A stretch of DNA of 42,867 nucleotides from UBA1081 sp045537555 (GTDB lineage Bacteria > Bacillota > Clostridia > Oscillospirales > Acutalibacteraceae), in contig JAZSPR010000096.1 in the NCBI GenBank assembly GCA_045537555.1, positions 1 through 42,867 of the forward strand, given 5' to 3'. Shown in pieces: positions 26,113 to 33,489 of the stretch (position 1 is its first letter; the number at the start of each line of letters is the position of its first letter). The position numbers were made by a program, and so were the translations under genes. The notes below the pieces were generated by a model, which saw only the letters and a list, made by a program, of their open reading frames with translations, was not told the DNA's origin and did no database searches.

Positions 26113-26964
26113 ATGTCAAAACTGTTCGGAAAAAACGCTCAGTCAACTCCGATGAGCAAAAAAGAACTTTATGAAAGAAATTACAATAACGGAATTACAA
26201 ATCTGCTGCTTGTTGTTGCATTCAGCGTGATTAACATTGTTCTGCTTGTTACAAATTCCAATACATATTTCCTTTTCTCGGCATTCGTACCCTATTTACT
26301 CGTTGACCTGGGAATGTTCTATACGGGAATGTACCCCGAAGAGTATTATTCTGACTTGGGTTATATTGAATTTCTTGATAAATCATTCCTCATTGTAACC
26401 GTTGCTCTTGCGGCAGTTGTGATTATTCTTTATCTTCTCTGCTGGATTTTCGCAAAAAAGAAAAAAATCGGTTGGGTAATTTTTGCTGGTGTAACGGCAT
26501 GTATCGATACTGTTGCAATGCTTGTTCTCGGCGGTATCGCAATGGAATCAATTATTGACATTATATTTCATGCATGGATTATTATAAGTCTCGTAAATGC
26601 TATTGTAATTTTCAATAAACTGAAAAAACTGCCCGAAGAACCCCTTGAAATTCTCCCCTATGAAAATTCTCAGCTTGTGCAGAACAGCCCTGTTCTCAGA
26701 ATGGCTGATACGGAAGAATCCTCAAGAACTTTGCTTGAAGCAGATGAAGGAGTTTATCATATAATTTACAGAAGAATAAAAACAACAAATGAGCTTGTGG
26801 TCAACGGAAGAGTTTATGATGAATATGAAGCATTGATTGAAACTCCGCATGCTCTTACGGCAATTGTTGACGGCCACAGAATTGAAGTGCAGTATGATAT
26901 GACAAATCATATGTACATTATGTTTGACGGTAAACAGCTTGCAAAGAAACTCAGGATAATATAA
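26113..26964 (+). CDS. Membrane protein of unknown function
   Basis: 283 residues with an AAAGGAGAG site. Five hydrophobic helices are visible at about 30-48, 53-72, 92-116, 121-144 and 150-168. A soluble C-terminal part follows (about 170-283), of which the last 70 residues look like a small beta-rich domain (TTNELVVNGRVYDEYEALIETPHALTAIVDGHRIEVQYD). I do not recognise the family. It is controlled by two strong promoters, one under an operator of the divergent XRE gene. Confidence 0.8.
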   Translation: MSKLFGKNAQSTPMSKKELYERNYNNGITNLLLVVAFSVINIVLLVTNSNTYFLFSAFVPYLLVDLGMFYTGMYPEEYYSDLGYIEFLDKSFLIVTVALAAVVIILYLLCWIFAKKKKIGWVIFAGVTACIDTVAMLVLGGIAMESIIDIIFHAWIIISLVNAIVIFNKLKKLPEEPLEILPYENSQLVQNSPVLRMADTEESSRTLLEADEGVYHIIYRRIKTTNELVVNGRVYDEYEALIETPHALTAIVDGHRIEVQYDMTNHMYIMFDGKQLAKKLRII

Positions 26965-26970
26965 ACAAAA

Positions 26971-27001
26971 AAGATTCCGTTTTTACACGGAATTTTTTTT
27001 A
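26971..27001 (+). terminator. Rho-independent terminator
   Basis: ATTCCGT / ACGGAAT stem extended by A-T and G-T pairs, loop TTTTAC, then TTTTTTTT. Confidence 0.9.
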
Positions 27002-27108
27002 TACTTTGAAAGTCCGCATTGAAAATATATCATTTTCGCAAATTGATTCAATAAGATCGTTGTAAATGAACGATTTCCAATCGTTATTGCTCCATTACAT
27101 TACGCAAT

Positions 27109-27136
27109 CGGACTAAAAATGGGCATCGGTCCCTAC
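27109..27136 (-). repeat. REP-like hairpin R6 (one arm decayed)
   Basis: GGGCATCGGTCCCTAC keeps the head and one arm of R2/R5, but the other arm has become CGGACTAAAAAT, so the stem no longer pairs. Confidence 0.6.
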
Positions 27137-27158
27137 AATAGTTACATATTCATCAAAA

Positions 27159-27182
27159 CAGGCACCTGATGGGCGCCCCTAC
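27159..27182 (-). repeat. REP-like hairpin R7 (third stem type)
   Basis: On the minus strand GTAGGG head, then GCGCC-CATCA-GGTGC-C: a third stem sequence with the same head. GGCGCC pairs with GGTGCC with one G-T pair. Confidence 0.5.
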
Positions 27183-27281
27183 GGGTTTTATCTTATAATT
27201 TTAATAAAATCAACACCGTAAGGTGTTCCGAAATTGCGAATTAAGCATTGCGAATTGCGAATTTAAAAGAGCCCGACAAAT

Positions 27282-27299
27282 TATTGTTTATAAACAATA
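27282..27299. repeat. Perfect 18-bp palindrome at the end of A4
   Basis: TATTGTTTATAAACAATA. The left half is the right end of A4; the right half equals the TAAACAATA end of other copies, as if two element ends were joined tail to tail. Confidence 0.7.
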
Positions 27300-27307
27300 T
27301 TTAAAAC

Positions 27308-27373
27308 ATATTGCTATTTGTAACAGTTGACGAAACAATAAAGTTCATTAAAGAACATGATCTGATGAAATAA
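27308..27373 (+). pseudogene. 3' remnant of a second GH130 gene
   Basis: The frame ending in TAA at 27371-27373 encodes ...LLFVTVDETIKFIKEHDLMK, matching the C-terminus of the GH130 protein at 22738 (ALAFTTVDETIRFIKEHDLMK). Nucleotides match almost completely over the last 51 bases; of five codon differences in the aligned tail four are synonymous and one is Arg to Lys. No start, catalytic region or upstream homology remains; element A4 lies 17 bases before it. The gene was therefore a real, separately evolving paralogue before most of it was lost. Confidence 0.8.
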
Positions 27374-27382
27374 AAAAAATAA

Positions 27383-27417
27383 ACAACCGACGGAAATGTG
27401 TGATTTCTGTCGGTTGT
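27383..27417 (-). terminator. Rho-independent terminator of the 27419 XRE gene
   Basis: 15-bp stem ACAACCGACGGAAAT / ATTTCTGTCGGTTGT with one G-T pair. It begins two bases after the XRE stop; on the minus strand the T-rich TTTATTTTTTTTATTT follows. Confidence 0.88.
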
Positions 27418-27418
27418 A

Positions 27419-27664
27419 TTATTCTCTGCCAAGAAGCCAATCCACAGAAACATTCAGAATGTCTGCAAGTGCATTGAGTTCTATGTCTGAAACGGGTCTT
27501 TTCTGTCCCTCAAGTAATGATAATGCGGGAGTGCTGATGTCTATACCTGCAAGTTGAAGTTTCGCAAGTAACTCAATCTGCTTCATCCCTTGTTCTTTTC
27601 TTGCTTGTGTTACCTTCGCTCCGATCATGTTTTTGTCGCCCAACGCAAGTTTTCTCGGTTTCAA
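27419..27664 (-). CDS. Small XRE-family transcriptional regulator
   Basis: 81 residues if it starts at the TTG at 27664, which is chosen because GAGGTG sits 6 bases before it; a GTG at 27673 is in frame but overlaps that site, and the Met at codon 13 from the TTG is a third option. Helix-turn-helix: VTQARKEQGMKQIELLAKLQLAGIDISTPALSLLEGQKRPVSDIELNALADILNVSVDWLLGR. Divergent from the 100-residue gene at 27770; palindromes TTTGGTAATACCAAA between them are likely operators. Confidence 0.85.
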   Translation of the reverse strand: MKPRKLALGDKNMIGAKVTQARKEQGMKQIELLAKLQLAGIDISTPALSLLEGQKRPVSDIELNALADILNVSVDWLLGRE

Positions 27665-27709
27665 GCCTCTCACCTCATAAATATTATATTGCCTGAAAGA
27701 CTCAATTTA

Positions 27710-27752
27710 TTTGGTAATACCAAATATAATAGTTTTATTTACTAATACCAAA
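27710..27752. promoter_or_regulatory. Divergent promoter/operator region of the 27419 and 27770 genes
   Basis: A perfect palindrome TTTGGTAATACCAAA (27710-27724) and a half-kept copy TTTACTAATACCAAA (27738-27752). On the minus strand TTGGTA at 27746-27751, 17-base spacer and TATATT at 27723-27728 form a promoter whose -35 lies in one operator and whose -10 touches the other. On the plus strand TTGGTA at 27711 with TTTATT at 27734 gives the mirror arrangement. The layout suggests that the XRE protein represses both directions. Confidence 0.65.
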
Positions 27753-27769
27753 TAAAAACAGGTGAAAAT

Positions 27770-28072
27770 ATGAGTGAATTAAAAACTATTGAAGAGATAT
27801 TGTCGGATGACGGGTTCTGGGAATATTATCATAAACATTCCGATGAATATAATATTCCTGATACTGTTCCTGAGTATATTCTGACAGATAAAATGAAAAT
27901 CAAAGAGAATAGGTTTTTCAGGAATTATATCGGGAGCAATAACATCCCGTATCCCGAAGTTGACAGTAAATTTGAGCAGACAAGAAGCAGAATTGTTGTT
28001 TTGTTTTTCAAAAGTGTTATTTTTATCCGAGGAATAATTAAAAAAATGTTACATTTTGATAAAAAATATTGA
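27770..28072 (+). CDS. Hypothetical protein, 100 residues
   Basis: An ACAGGTG site precedes the ATG. The protein is acidic and soluble in its first two thirds (SELKTIEEILSDDGFWEYYHKHSDEYNIPDTVPEYILTDKMK) with a basic, partly hydrophobic end (IVVLFFKSVIFIRGIIKKMLHFDKKY) that may lie on the membrane. I do not recognise the family. The divergent XRE gene with shared operators suggests that it is the regulated partner. Confidence 0.65.
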   Translation: MSELKTIEEILSDDGFWEYYHKHSDEYNIPDTVPEYILTDKMKIKENRFFRNYIGSNNIPYPEVDSKFEQTRSRIVVLFFKSVIFIRGIIKKMLHFDKKY

Positions 28073-28097
28073 TATTTTAGAAAATAGTTATTATAAT
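28069..28097 (+). promoter_or_regulatory. Sigma-A promoter for the GH3 gene
   Basis: TTGATA, 17-base spacer, TATAAT, starting inside the stop codon region of the preceding gene; AAGGAG follows before the ATG at 28131. Confidence 0.8.
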
Positions 28098-28130
28098 CAT
28101 ATATATATTATATATAAGGAGTTAGATAAA

Positions 28131-30734
28131 ATGAAAAAAATAAAAAAGATTTTGTCCGTAATTCTGACTTTTGCGATTTTACTCCCCTGTTTCTCACTTA
28201 TGGCGAATGCCGTAAGCGGAAACATTGACCCCGACATAGTAAAAATGTCAAGTCAGCTTGCAGTTGAAATTGAACAGGAAGCAATCGTTCTTCTCAAAAA
28301 TGAAGACAACGCTCTGCCCCTTGAAGGCAAAAAAGTAAATGTCTTCGGTGCGGCATCGGTTGTCTCACTTCTCGGCGGTGCAGGCTCGGGCGCTATCGTT
28401 ACTCACGACCCCGTATATTTCTATGAAGCACTCGATGAAGCAGGAATTGAATACAACAAAGAGCTTCAGGCACTTTATGAAAAGAACTGCGCTTCAAATG
28501 AAATTCCCAAAACAAGCAACACAATCCTTAATAATCTTCTTCAGCTTGTTCTTGCTAAAAACTCACTTAAAGAGATGAATCCAAAGAAACTGACTGATGA
28601 TGTAATGGCAGATGCAAAGGCATTTTCCGACACAGCAATTGTTGTCATCGGCAGAACAAGTGCGGAAAACTCCGACCTTACTCCCGAAACACTCAGACTC
28701 AGCAATGACGAAAGAGCTATGGTTGAAAAGGTTGCAACAACATTCTCAGAGGTTATCGTGCTTTTCAATATCGGTAATGTTATGGAAATGGGCTTTATTG
28801 ATGAATATGATTCAATCAAAGCCGCCGCTGTTTTATGGATTCCCGGTGAATTCGGCATGCGTGCAGTCGGTCAGATGCTCAAGGGTGATGTAAACCCCTC
28901 AGGTAAACTTGCCGATACAGTCACATACAGCGTTTATGACCATCCCTCAACTGAAAACTTCGGTTCATTCAAATATGATAACGGTGAGCATTTCGTTGAA
29001 TATCAGGAAGGCATTTATGTAGGTTACCGTTACTTTGAAACTTTTGCAAAAGAAAAAGTTCAGTATCCTTTCGGCTACGGTCTTTCTTACACAACATTTG
29101 AAAAAGAACTCATTTCTTACAGCACCGATGACGGTAAGATTACAGCCGAAGTAAAAGTTACAAACACAGGTGACAAAGCAGGTAAAGACACGGTTCAGCT
29201 TTATTACAGCGCACCGTATTACGGCACAATCGAAAAGAGCGCAATAAACCTCGGCGCTTTTGCAAAAACAAAGCTCCTTGCGCCCTCTGAAAGTGAAACA
29301 GTTACGGTTGAGTTTGACATTAACTCAATGGCTTCATATGATATGACAAAAGCGGCATGGGTGCTTGAAAAGGGCGATTACACAATCATCCTCGGTGAAA
29401 ATGTGCGTGAACATATCGATTCATTCGCATACACACTCGATGAAGATGTCGTTATGAAGAATGACGATGTTACAGGCACAGAAATAAAGAACCTTTTTGA
29501 CGATGCATATAACGGCTTTACAGTTCTTTCAAGAAAAGACGGTGTTGCAACATACCCCGAAGCAAGAACACTCGTTGCAACAGACAAAGTGAAAAAGCCC
29601 GATGAGCATCCCTCCCCCGTAAAAGAGGGAACTGCACCTGCTATGGGTGTTACTTACGATAAGACTATAATGCTTAAGGATGTTTATGAAAATCCCGAGC
29701 TTATGGATAAATTCCTCGACCAGCTGACTCTCGATGAAATGACTCATCTTGTAACTCACAGCGGTTACATGACATACGGAATTGAAAGACTCGGAATTCC
29801 CAAAACGTGGGACAACGACGGTCCTTCATGCGTAAAGGGTGCTCACGGTATTACTTATTCAGACTGCGGTACCGCATATCCTTGCGAAACTGCAATTGCA
29901 TGCACATGGAACAAGGACCTTGCATATAAAATGGGTGACAGCGTAGGTCAGGAAGCAAGAAGCATCGGCACGGATATCTGGTATGCCCCCGGTGTAAACA
30001 TTCACAGAAATCCCATGGGCGGAAGAAACTTTGAATATTTCTCCGAAGACCCCGTTATCTCAGGTATTATGGCAACGGAAATCATCAACGGTGCATGGAA
30101 TCAGGGACTTGTGACAACAATCAAGCACTTTGCGCTTAACGACCAGGAAACGCACCGCACGGGTGTATTCACATGGGCAGATGAACAGACTCTGCGTGAA
30201 ATTTATTTCAAGGCTTTTGAAATCCCCGTCAAAAAGTCGGAATGCCACGGCGTTATGTCTGCTTATAACAGAATCGGAACAGACTGGGCAGGTGCATGCA
30301 GTGAGCTTCTCAACGATCTTCTCAGAGCTGAATGGGGTTATGAAGGTTATGTGATTTCCGACTATTCAAACAACTTCATCGGCAGAGGATATATGGACCC
30401 CGCACTTGCAGTTTACAACGGCAACGATACAATTCTCACAGGTGTATGGTTCCTCAATATGATTTCACACGTAAGTCTTGTAAAATCAACCTACCGTACA
30501 GACCCCATAGGTTTCGGCAATGCGATGCGTGAAGCCTGCAGAAATATGCTCAATGCAAAGATGAAGACAAAGGCTTTCCTTGAACCGGGTAATCCCGTAC
30601 CGGATATGGAACTTACAGTTGACGAATCAGATTATAATATGGCAAATCCCCTTGATGTATTTAAGTATAACATTGCAAAATTTATCAATACTGCGGCATC
30701 GCTGGCAAGAAAACTGATTAATTACGGCGGATAA
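28131..30734 (+). CDS. Secreted GH3 beta-glucosidase-like enzyme with swapped domain order
   Basis: 867 residues, start at 28131 set by AAGGAG and by the signal peptide that follows (about 1-27, cut near MANA). The order is inverted: the alpha/beta sandwich that is normally C-terminal comes first (about 40-290, EQEAIVLLKNEDNALPL), then a fibronectin-III-like domain (about 325-420). The TIM-barrel domain comes last (about 535-800, TWDNDGPSCVKGAHG, GVNIHRNPMGGRNFEYFSEDP, TIKHFALNDQETHR) with the likely nucleophile Asp744 in YVISDYSN (usually SDW). Such an order is known for a few rumen beta-glucosidases. Expected to cleave terminal beta-glucosides or related sugars outside the cell. Confidence 0.9.
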   Translation: MKKIKKILSVILTFAILLPCFSLMANAVSGNIDPDIVKMSSQLAVEIEQEAIVLLKNEDNALPLEGKKVNVFGAASVVSLLGGAGSGAIVTHDPVYFYEALDEAGIEYNKELQALYEKNCASNEIPKTSNTILNNLLQLVLAKNSLKEMNPKKLTDDVMADAKAFSDTAIVVIGRTSAENSDLTPETLRLSNDERAMVEKVATTFSEVIVLFNIGNVMEMGFIDEYDSIKAAAVLWIPGEFGMRAVGQMLKGDVNPSGKLADTVTYSVYDHPSTENFGSFKYDNGEHFVEYQEGIYVGYRYFETFAKEKVQYPFGYGLSYTTFEKELISYSTDDGKITAEVKVTNTGDKAGKDTVQLYYSAPYYGTIEKSAINLGAFAKTKLLAPSESETVTVEFDINSMASYDMTKAAWVLEKGDYTIILGENVREHIDSFAYTLDEDVVMKNDDVTGTEIKNLFDDAYNGFTVLSRKDGVATYPEARTLVATDKVKKPDEHPSPVKEGTAPAMGVTYDKTIMLKDVYENPELMDKFLDQLTLDEMTHLVTHSGYMTYGIERLGIPKTWDNDGPSCVKGAHGITYSDCGTAYPCETAIACTWNKDLAYKMGDSVGQEARSIGTDIWYAPGVNIHRNPMGGRNFEYFSEDPVISGIMATEIINGAWNQGLVTTIKHFALNDQETHRTGVFTWADEQTLREIYFKAFEIPVKKSECHGVMSAYNRIGTDWAGACSELLNDLLRAEWGYEGYVISDYSNNFIGRGYMDPALAVYNGNDTILTGVWFLNMISHVSLVKSTYRTDPIGFGNAMREACRNMLNAKMKTKAFLEPGNPVPDMELTVDESDYNMANPLDVFKYNIAKFINTAASLARKLINYGG

Positions 30735-30742
30735 AATCCAAC

Positions 30743-30777
30743 GGAGGTTCACAATCACTTTGTGAGCCTCCTTTTTT
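30743..30777 (+). terminator. Rho-independent terminator
   Basis: 12-bp stem GGAGGTTCACAA / TTGTGAGCCTCC with one T-G pair, loop TCACT, then TTTTTT. Confidence 0.93.
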
Positions 30778-30781
30778 ATTC

Positions 30782-30810
30782 TTGAAAAAGATGTCTTATT
30801 GTGATATAAT
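30782..30810 (+). promoter_or_regulatory. Sigma-A promoter for the MarR gene
   Basis: TTGAAA, 17-base spacer, TATAAT, directly after the GH3 terminator. Confidence 0.85.
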
Positions 30811-30840
30811 CATCTCATATTTCGGATTCCGGGTGGTAAA

Positions 30841-31293
30841 ATGGCTGAATATAATTACGATGAACTGAAACTTGAGAATCAGATTTGTTTTCCTCTTTAT
30901 GCACTTGCAAAAGAAGTTGTGAATCTCTACAGACCTTATCTTGACAAAATCAATCTGACATATACTCAGTATATTGCCATGATGGTTATCTGGGAAAAAG
31001 AAAAAGTCAATGTCAAGGAACTCGGCAAAAAACTTTATCTTGATTCGGGCACACTCACTCCCGTGCTCAAGAGCCTTGAAGCAAAGGGTTTTGTAACAAG
31101 ATACCGCTCGGCGGAAGACGAACGCATACTTATGGTTGAAATCACGAAAAAAGGAAAAGAGCTGAAAGATGAAGCTGTAAAAATACCTGCAAAAATGATT
31201 TCACATATCAATATATGCCATAAAGATGCCGTTGTCATGCATCAGCAACTTTACATTCTTCTAAATCAGCTGACCGATAAAAAACAGGACTGA
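30841..31293 (+). CDS. MarR-family transcriptional regulator
   Basis: 150 residues. Winged helix at about 40-110: LTYTQYIAMMVIWEKEKVNVKELGKKLYLDSGTLTPVLKSLEAKGFVTRYRSAEDERILMVEITKKGKEL, typical of MarR dimers that sense small phenolic or oxidising compounds. A Cys near the N-terminus (LENQICFPLYA, Cys16) sits where OhrR-type regulators keep their redox cysteine, so peroxide sensing is possible. It has its own promoter and terminator and no obvious target gene beside it. Confidence 0.9.
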   Translation: MAEYNYDELKLENQICFPLYALAKEVVNLYRPYLDKINLTYTQYIAMMVIWEKEKVNVKELGKKLYLDSGTLTPVLKSLEAKGFVTRYRSAEDERILMVEITKKGKELKDEAVKIPAKMISHINICHKDAVVMHQQLYILLNQLTDKKQD

Positions 31294-31308
31294 ATTCCTG
31301 TTTTTTTT
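31281..31308 (+). terminator. Rho-independent terminator overlapping the MarR stop codon
   Basis: AAAACAGGA / TCCTGTTTT, loop CTGAAT, then a run of eight T. The TGA stop is in the loop. Confidence 0.88.
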
Positions 31309-31450
31309 GTATTTATAAAAGAAATTCTGTTTTTCAGCAACACAACAACGCATTTTGTCGCAGATTTGTTGTTATTTTTTCCAAAAATTTTTTTATGAAC
31401 AACATATTTCTGTATTTTTCTATAAAATTGAAAAAATCTCTAATTTTTCG

Positions 31451-31479
31451 TTGCATTTTTTTTCACAGAGGAATAAAAT
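31451..31479 (+). promoter_or_regulatory. Possible gdhA promoter
   Basis: TTGCAT, 17-base spacer, TAAAAT. A TATAAT at 31486-31491 is a second -10 candidate with a poor -35. The rest of the 264-base gap before gdhA is AT-rich; nothing else stands out except the hairpin at 31511. Confidence 0.5.
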
Positions 31480-31510
31480 ATAGCCTATAATATAATAAAA
31501 GATTTTATTT

Positions 31511-31539
31511 TTGCGATTAAGAATTATTTTTTATCGCAA
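31511..31539 (+). promoter_or_regulatory. Leader hairpin before gdhA
   Basis: TTGCGAT and ATCGCAA, 15 bases apart, just before the CAGGAG ribosome binding site. It would sit in the mRNA leader; role unknown. Confidence 0.4.
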
Positions 31540-31557
31540 TGTCAGGAGTGTTACAGT

Positions 31558-32901
31558 ATGAGTTATGTTCAGAGAGTCATTGACAGCGTAGCAAAAAAGC
31601 ACGCAAATGAACCTGAGTTTGTTCAGACAGTTACAGAGGTTCTCACATCTCTTGTTCCCGTTATTGAACAGCATCCCGAATATGAAAAAGCAGGTCTTCT
31701 TGAAAGAATGGTTGAACCTGAAAGACAGATCGCATTCAGAGTCACATGGGTTGACGATGAAGGTAAAGTTCAGGTAAACACAGGTTACCGTGTTCAGTTC
31801 AACGGTTCAATCGGACCTTACAAGGGCGGTCTCCGTTTCCATCCCTCAGTTTACAGCGGAATTATGAAGTTCCTTGCTTTCGAGCAGACATTCAAAAACA
31901 GCCTTACAGGTCTTCCCATCGGCGGTGCAAAGGGCGGTTCAGACTTCGACCCCAGAGGCAAGAGCGACGGAGAAATCCTTCGTTTCTGTCAGTCATTCAT
32001 GACTGAGCTTTACAGACACATCGGTCCCAACCTTGACGTTCCCGCAGGTGACATCGGTGTAGGCGGAAGAGAAATCGGCTACCTTTTCGGTCAGTTCAGA
32101 AGAATCAAGGGTTCATTTGAAAACGGCGTTCTTACAGGTAAAGGTCTTTCATACGGCGGTTCTCTCATCAGACCCGAAGCTACAGGTTTCGGTGCTGTTT
32201 ACTACGCAGCAGAAGTTCTCAAGCATTTCGGTGAAGATGTAAAGGGCAAGACTTTCTCAGTTTCAGGCTTCGGTAACGTTGCATGGGGTACAGCAAAGAA
32301 GGTTGCTGAACTCGGCGGTAAAGTTGTTACAATTTCAGGTCCCGACGGATATGTTTACGATCCCGACGGTGTTGTTACAGAAGAAAAAATCAACTATCTT
32401 CTTGAGATGCGTGCATCAGGCAGAGATAAGGTTCAGGATTACGCAGACAAGTTCGGCGTTGAGTTCTTCCCCGGTCAGAAGCCCTGGGGCGTTAAGGTTG
32501 ACGTTGCTATGCCTTGTGCTACTCAGAACGAAATCGGCATGAAGGAAGCTCAGCAGCTTGTTGCAAACGGTGTTCCTTACTATATCGAAGTTGCAAACAT
32601 GCCCACAACAAACGAAGCACTCTCTTACCTTATGGAAAACTGCAAGGTTGTTGCTCCCTCAAAGGCAGTTAACGCAGGCGGTGTTGCTGTTTCAGCTCTC
32701 GAAATGAGCCAGAACTCATCAAGATATTCATGGACAAGTGAAGAAGTTGACGAAAAGCTCAAGCACATCATGAAGACAATTCACGATTCATCAGCAGCAG
32801 CTGCAGAAGAATACGGTCTCGGATATAACCTCGTTGCAGGTGCAAACATTGCAGGCTTTGCAAAGGTTGCAGATGCAATGCTTTCACAGGGTATTTTCTA
32901 A
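31558..32901 (+). CDS. gdhA: NADP-type glutamate dehydrogenase
   Basis: 447 residues, the size of hexameric bacterial GDH. Interconverts 2-oxoglutarate plus ammonium and L-glutamate, linking nitrogen uptake and carbon flow. Key motifs: GYRVQFNGSIGPYKGGLRFHP, GLPIGGAKGGSDFDP with Lys125 as the catalytic lysine, VPAGDIGVGGREIGYLFGQ, and the nucleotide fold SVSGFGNVAWGTA. Codon use is strongly biased, as expected for a highly expressed gene. NADP rather than NAD use is inferred from overall likeness to the E. coli type. Confidence 0.96.
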   Translation: MSYVQRVIDSVAKKHANEPEFVQTVTEVLTSLVPVIEQHPEYEKAGLLERMVEPERQIAFRVTWVDDEGKVQVNTGYRVQFNGSIGPYKGGLRFHPSVYSGIMKFLAFEQTFKNSLTGLPIGGAKGGSDFDPRGKSDGEILRFCQSFMTELYRHIGPNLDVPAGDIGVGGREIGYLFGQFRRIKGSFENGVLTGKGLSYGGSLIRPEATGFGAVYYAAEVLKHFGEDVKGKTFSVSGFGNVAWGTAKKVAELGGKVVTISGPDGYVYDPDGVVTEEKINYLLEMRASGRDKVQDYADKFGVEFFPGQKPWGVKVDVAMPCATQNEIGMKEAQQLVANGVPYYIEVANMPTTNEALSYLMENCKVVAPSKAVNAGGVAVSALEMSQNSSRYSWTSEEVDEKLKHIMKTIHDSSAAAAEEYGLGYNLVAGANIAGFAKVADAMLSQGIF

Positions 32902-32931
32902 GAGATTGTTTCACTAAATAAATTAAAAATG

Positions 32932-32968
32932 GGATTGCAGAGTACTTTTACTTTGCAATCCTTTTTAA
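32932..32968 (+). terminator. Rho-independent terminator of gdhA
   Basis: 13-bp stem GGATTGCAGAGTA / TACTTTGCAATCC with one G-T pair, loop CTTT, then TTTTTAATTTTT. Confidence 0.93.
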
Positions 32969-33027
32969 TTTTTATCTGTTTTTCCGATTCAGCGTATACA
33001 AATTTATTTACAAAATTGTAATAAATG

Positions 33028-33056
33028 TTGATTATTTCAATTTTTAATGCTAAACT
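33028..33056 (+). promoter_or_regulatory. Sigma-A promoter for the 33082-33476 pair
   Basis: TTGATT, 17-base spacer, TAAACT, with AAAGGAG before the ATG at 33082. Confidence 0.65.
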
Positions 33057-33081
33057 GTAATTAAGAAAGGAGAGAACACCA

Positions 33082-33489
33082 ATGAAAAATAAAATAATAT
33101 TTCTTATTGCAAACATTCTGACACTCTGTTTTGAAATTTTCACAAAAGGTGCTGTATGTATTTTCGCAACACCTGAAAAAACAATTCCCGAATATTTCTC
33201 TTATTTTTCACTCACGCCCTACGGTTATGCAAATTTCGGTCCTTTTATAACTGCAATTCTTACTTGTGTGCTTTTTGTTTTTGCCGTTCTTATGTTTACT
33301 CCGTTATCAGACAAAATCAAAAAAGCGGTAAAAATTGTTTCGCTCATTTCCGTTATAACTTCCCTTCTGCCTCTTATCATGTTCGGTTTTGACTACTTCA
33401 ATATTTATTCTTACATAATTTCGGCTTTATTGATTATTCAATTTATTATAACTTTAATTAAAGGAGCAACAAAAAATGAGATTCGCTGA
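33082..33489 (+). CDS. Small membrane protein of unknown function
   Basis: 135 residues with four hydrophobic helices (about 4-24, 52-74, 85-103 and 107-127) joined by short loops. I do not recognise the family. Its stop codon overlaps the start of the GH43 gene by 14 bases, so the two are translated together; this is the only clue to its role. Confidence 0.75.
   Translation: MKNKIIFLIANILTLCFEIFTKGAVCIFATPEKTIPEYFSYFSLTPYGYANFGPFITAILTCVLFVFAVLMFTPLSDKIKKAVKIVSLISVITSLLPLIMFGFDYFNIYSYIISALLIIQFIITLIKGATKNEIR

Larger units (their letters stand above)
27010..27290 (+). repeat. Palindromic interspersed element A4 (degenerate, truncated left end)
   Basis: Lines up with the inside of A2 (TCCGCATT..., TCGTTATTGCTCCATTACATTACGCAATCGGAC) and then with the right half of A6 (ATCAACACCGTAAGGTGTTCCGAAATTGCG). 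It ends in the right-end motif CCCGACAAATTATTGTTTA. The hairpin partner of the end motif and the left end are lost. It contains damaged GTAG hairpins R6 and R7. This, the GH130 remnant and a terminator make up the 418-base gene-free stretch. Confidence 0.72.

Noticed and set aside
25744..28072. Prophage remnant suggested by two XRE repressors with operators
   Set aside because: No integrase, structural or lysis genes are present; the region holds only small regulators, two unknown genes and repeats.
31311..31450. Possible riboswitch or second terminator (AACAAC...GTTGTT) before gdhA
   Set aside because: Pairing is short and interrupted, no known riboswitch core is recognisable, and the stretch is simply AT-rich.
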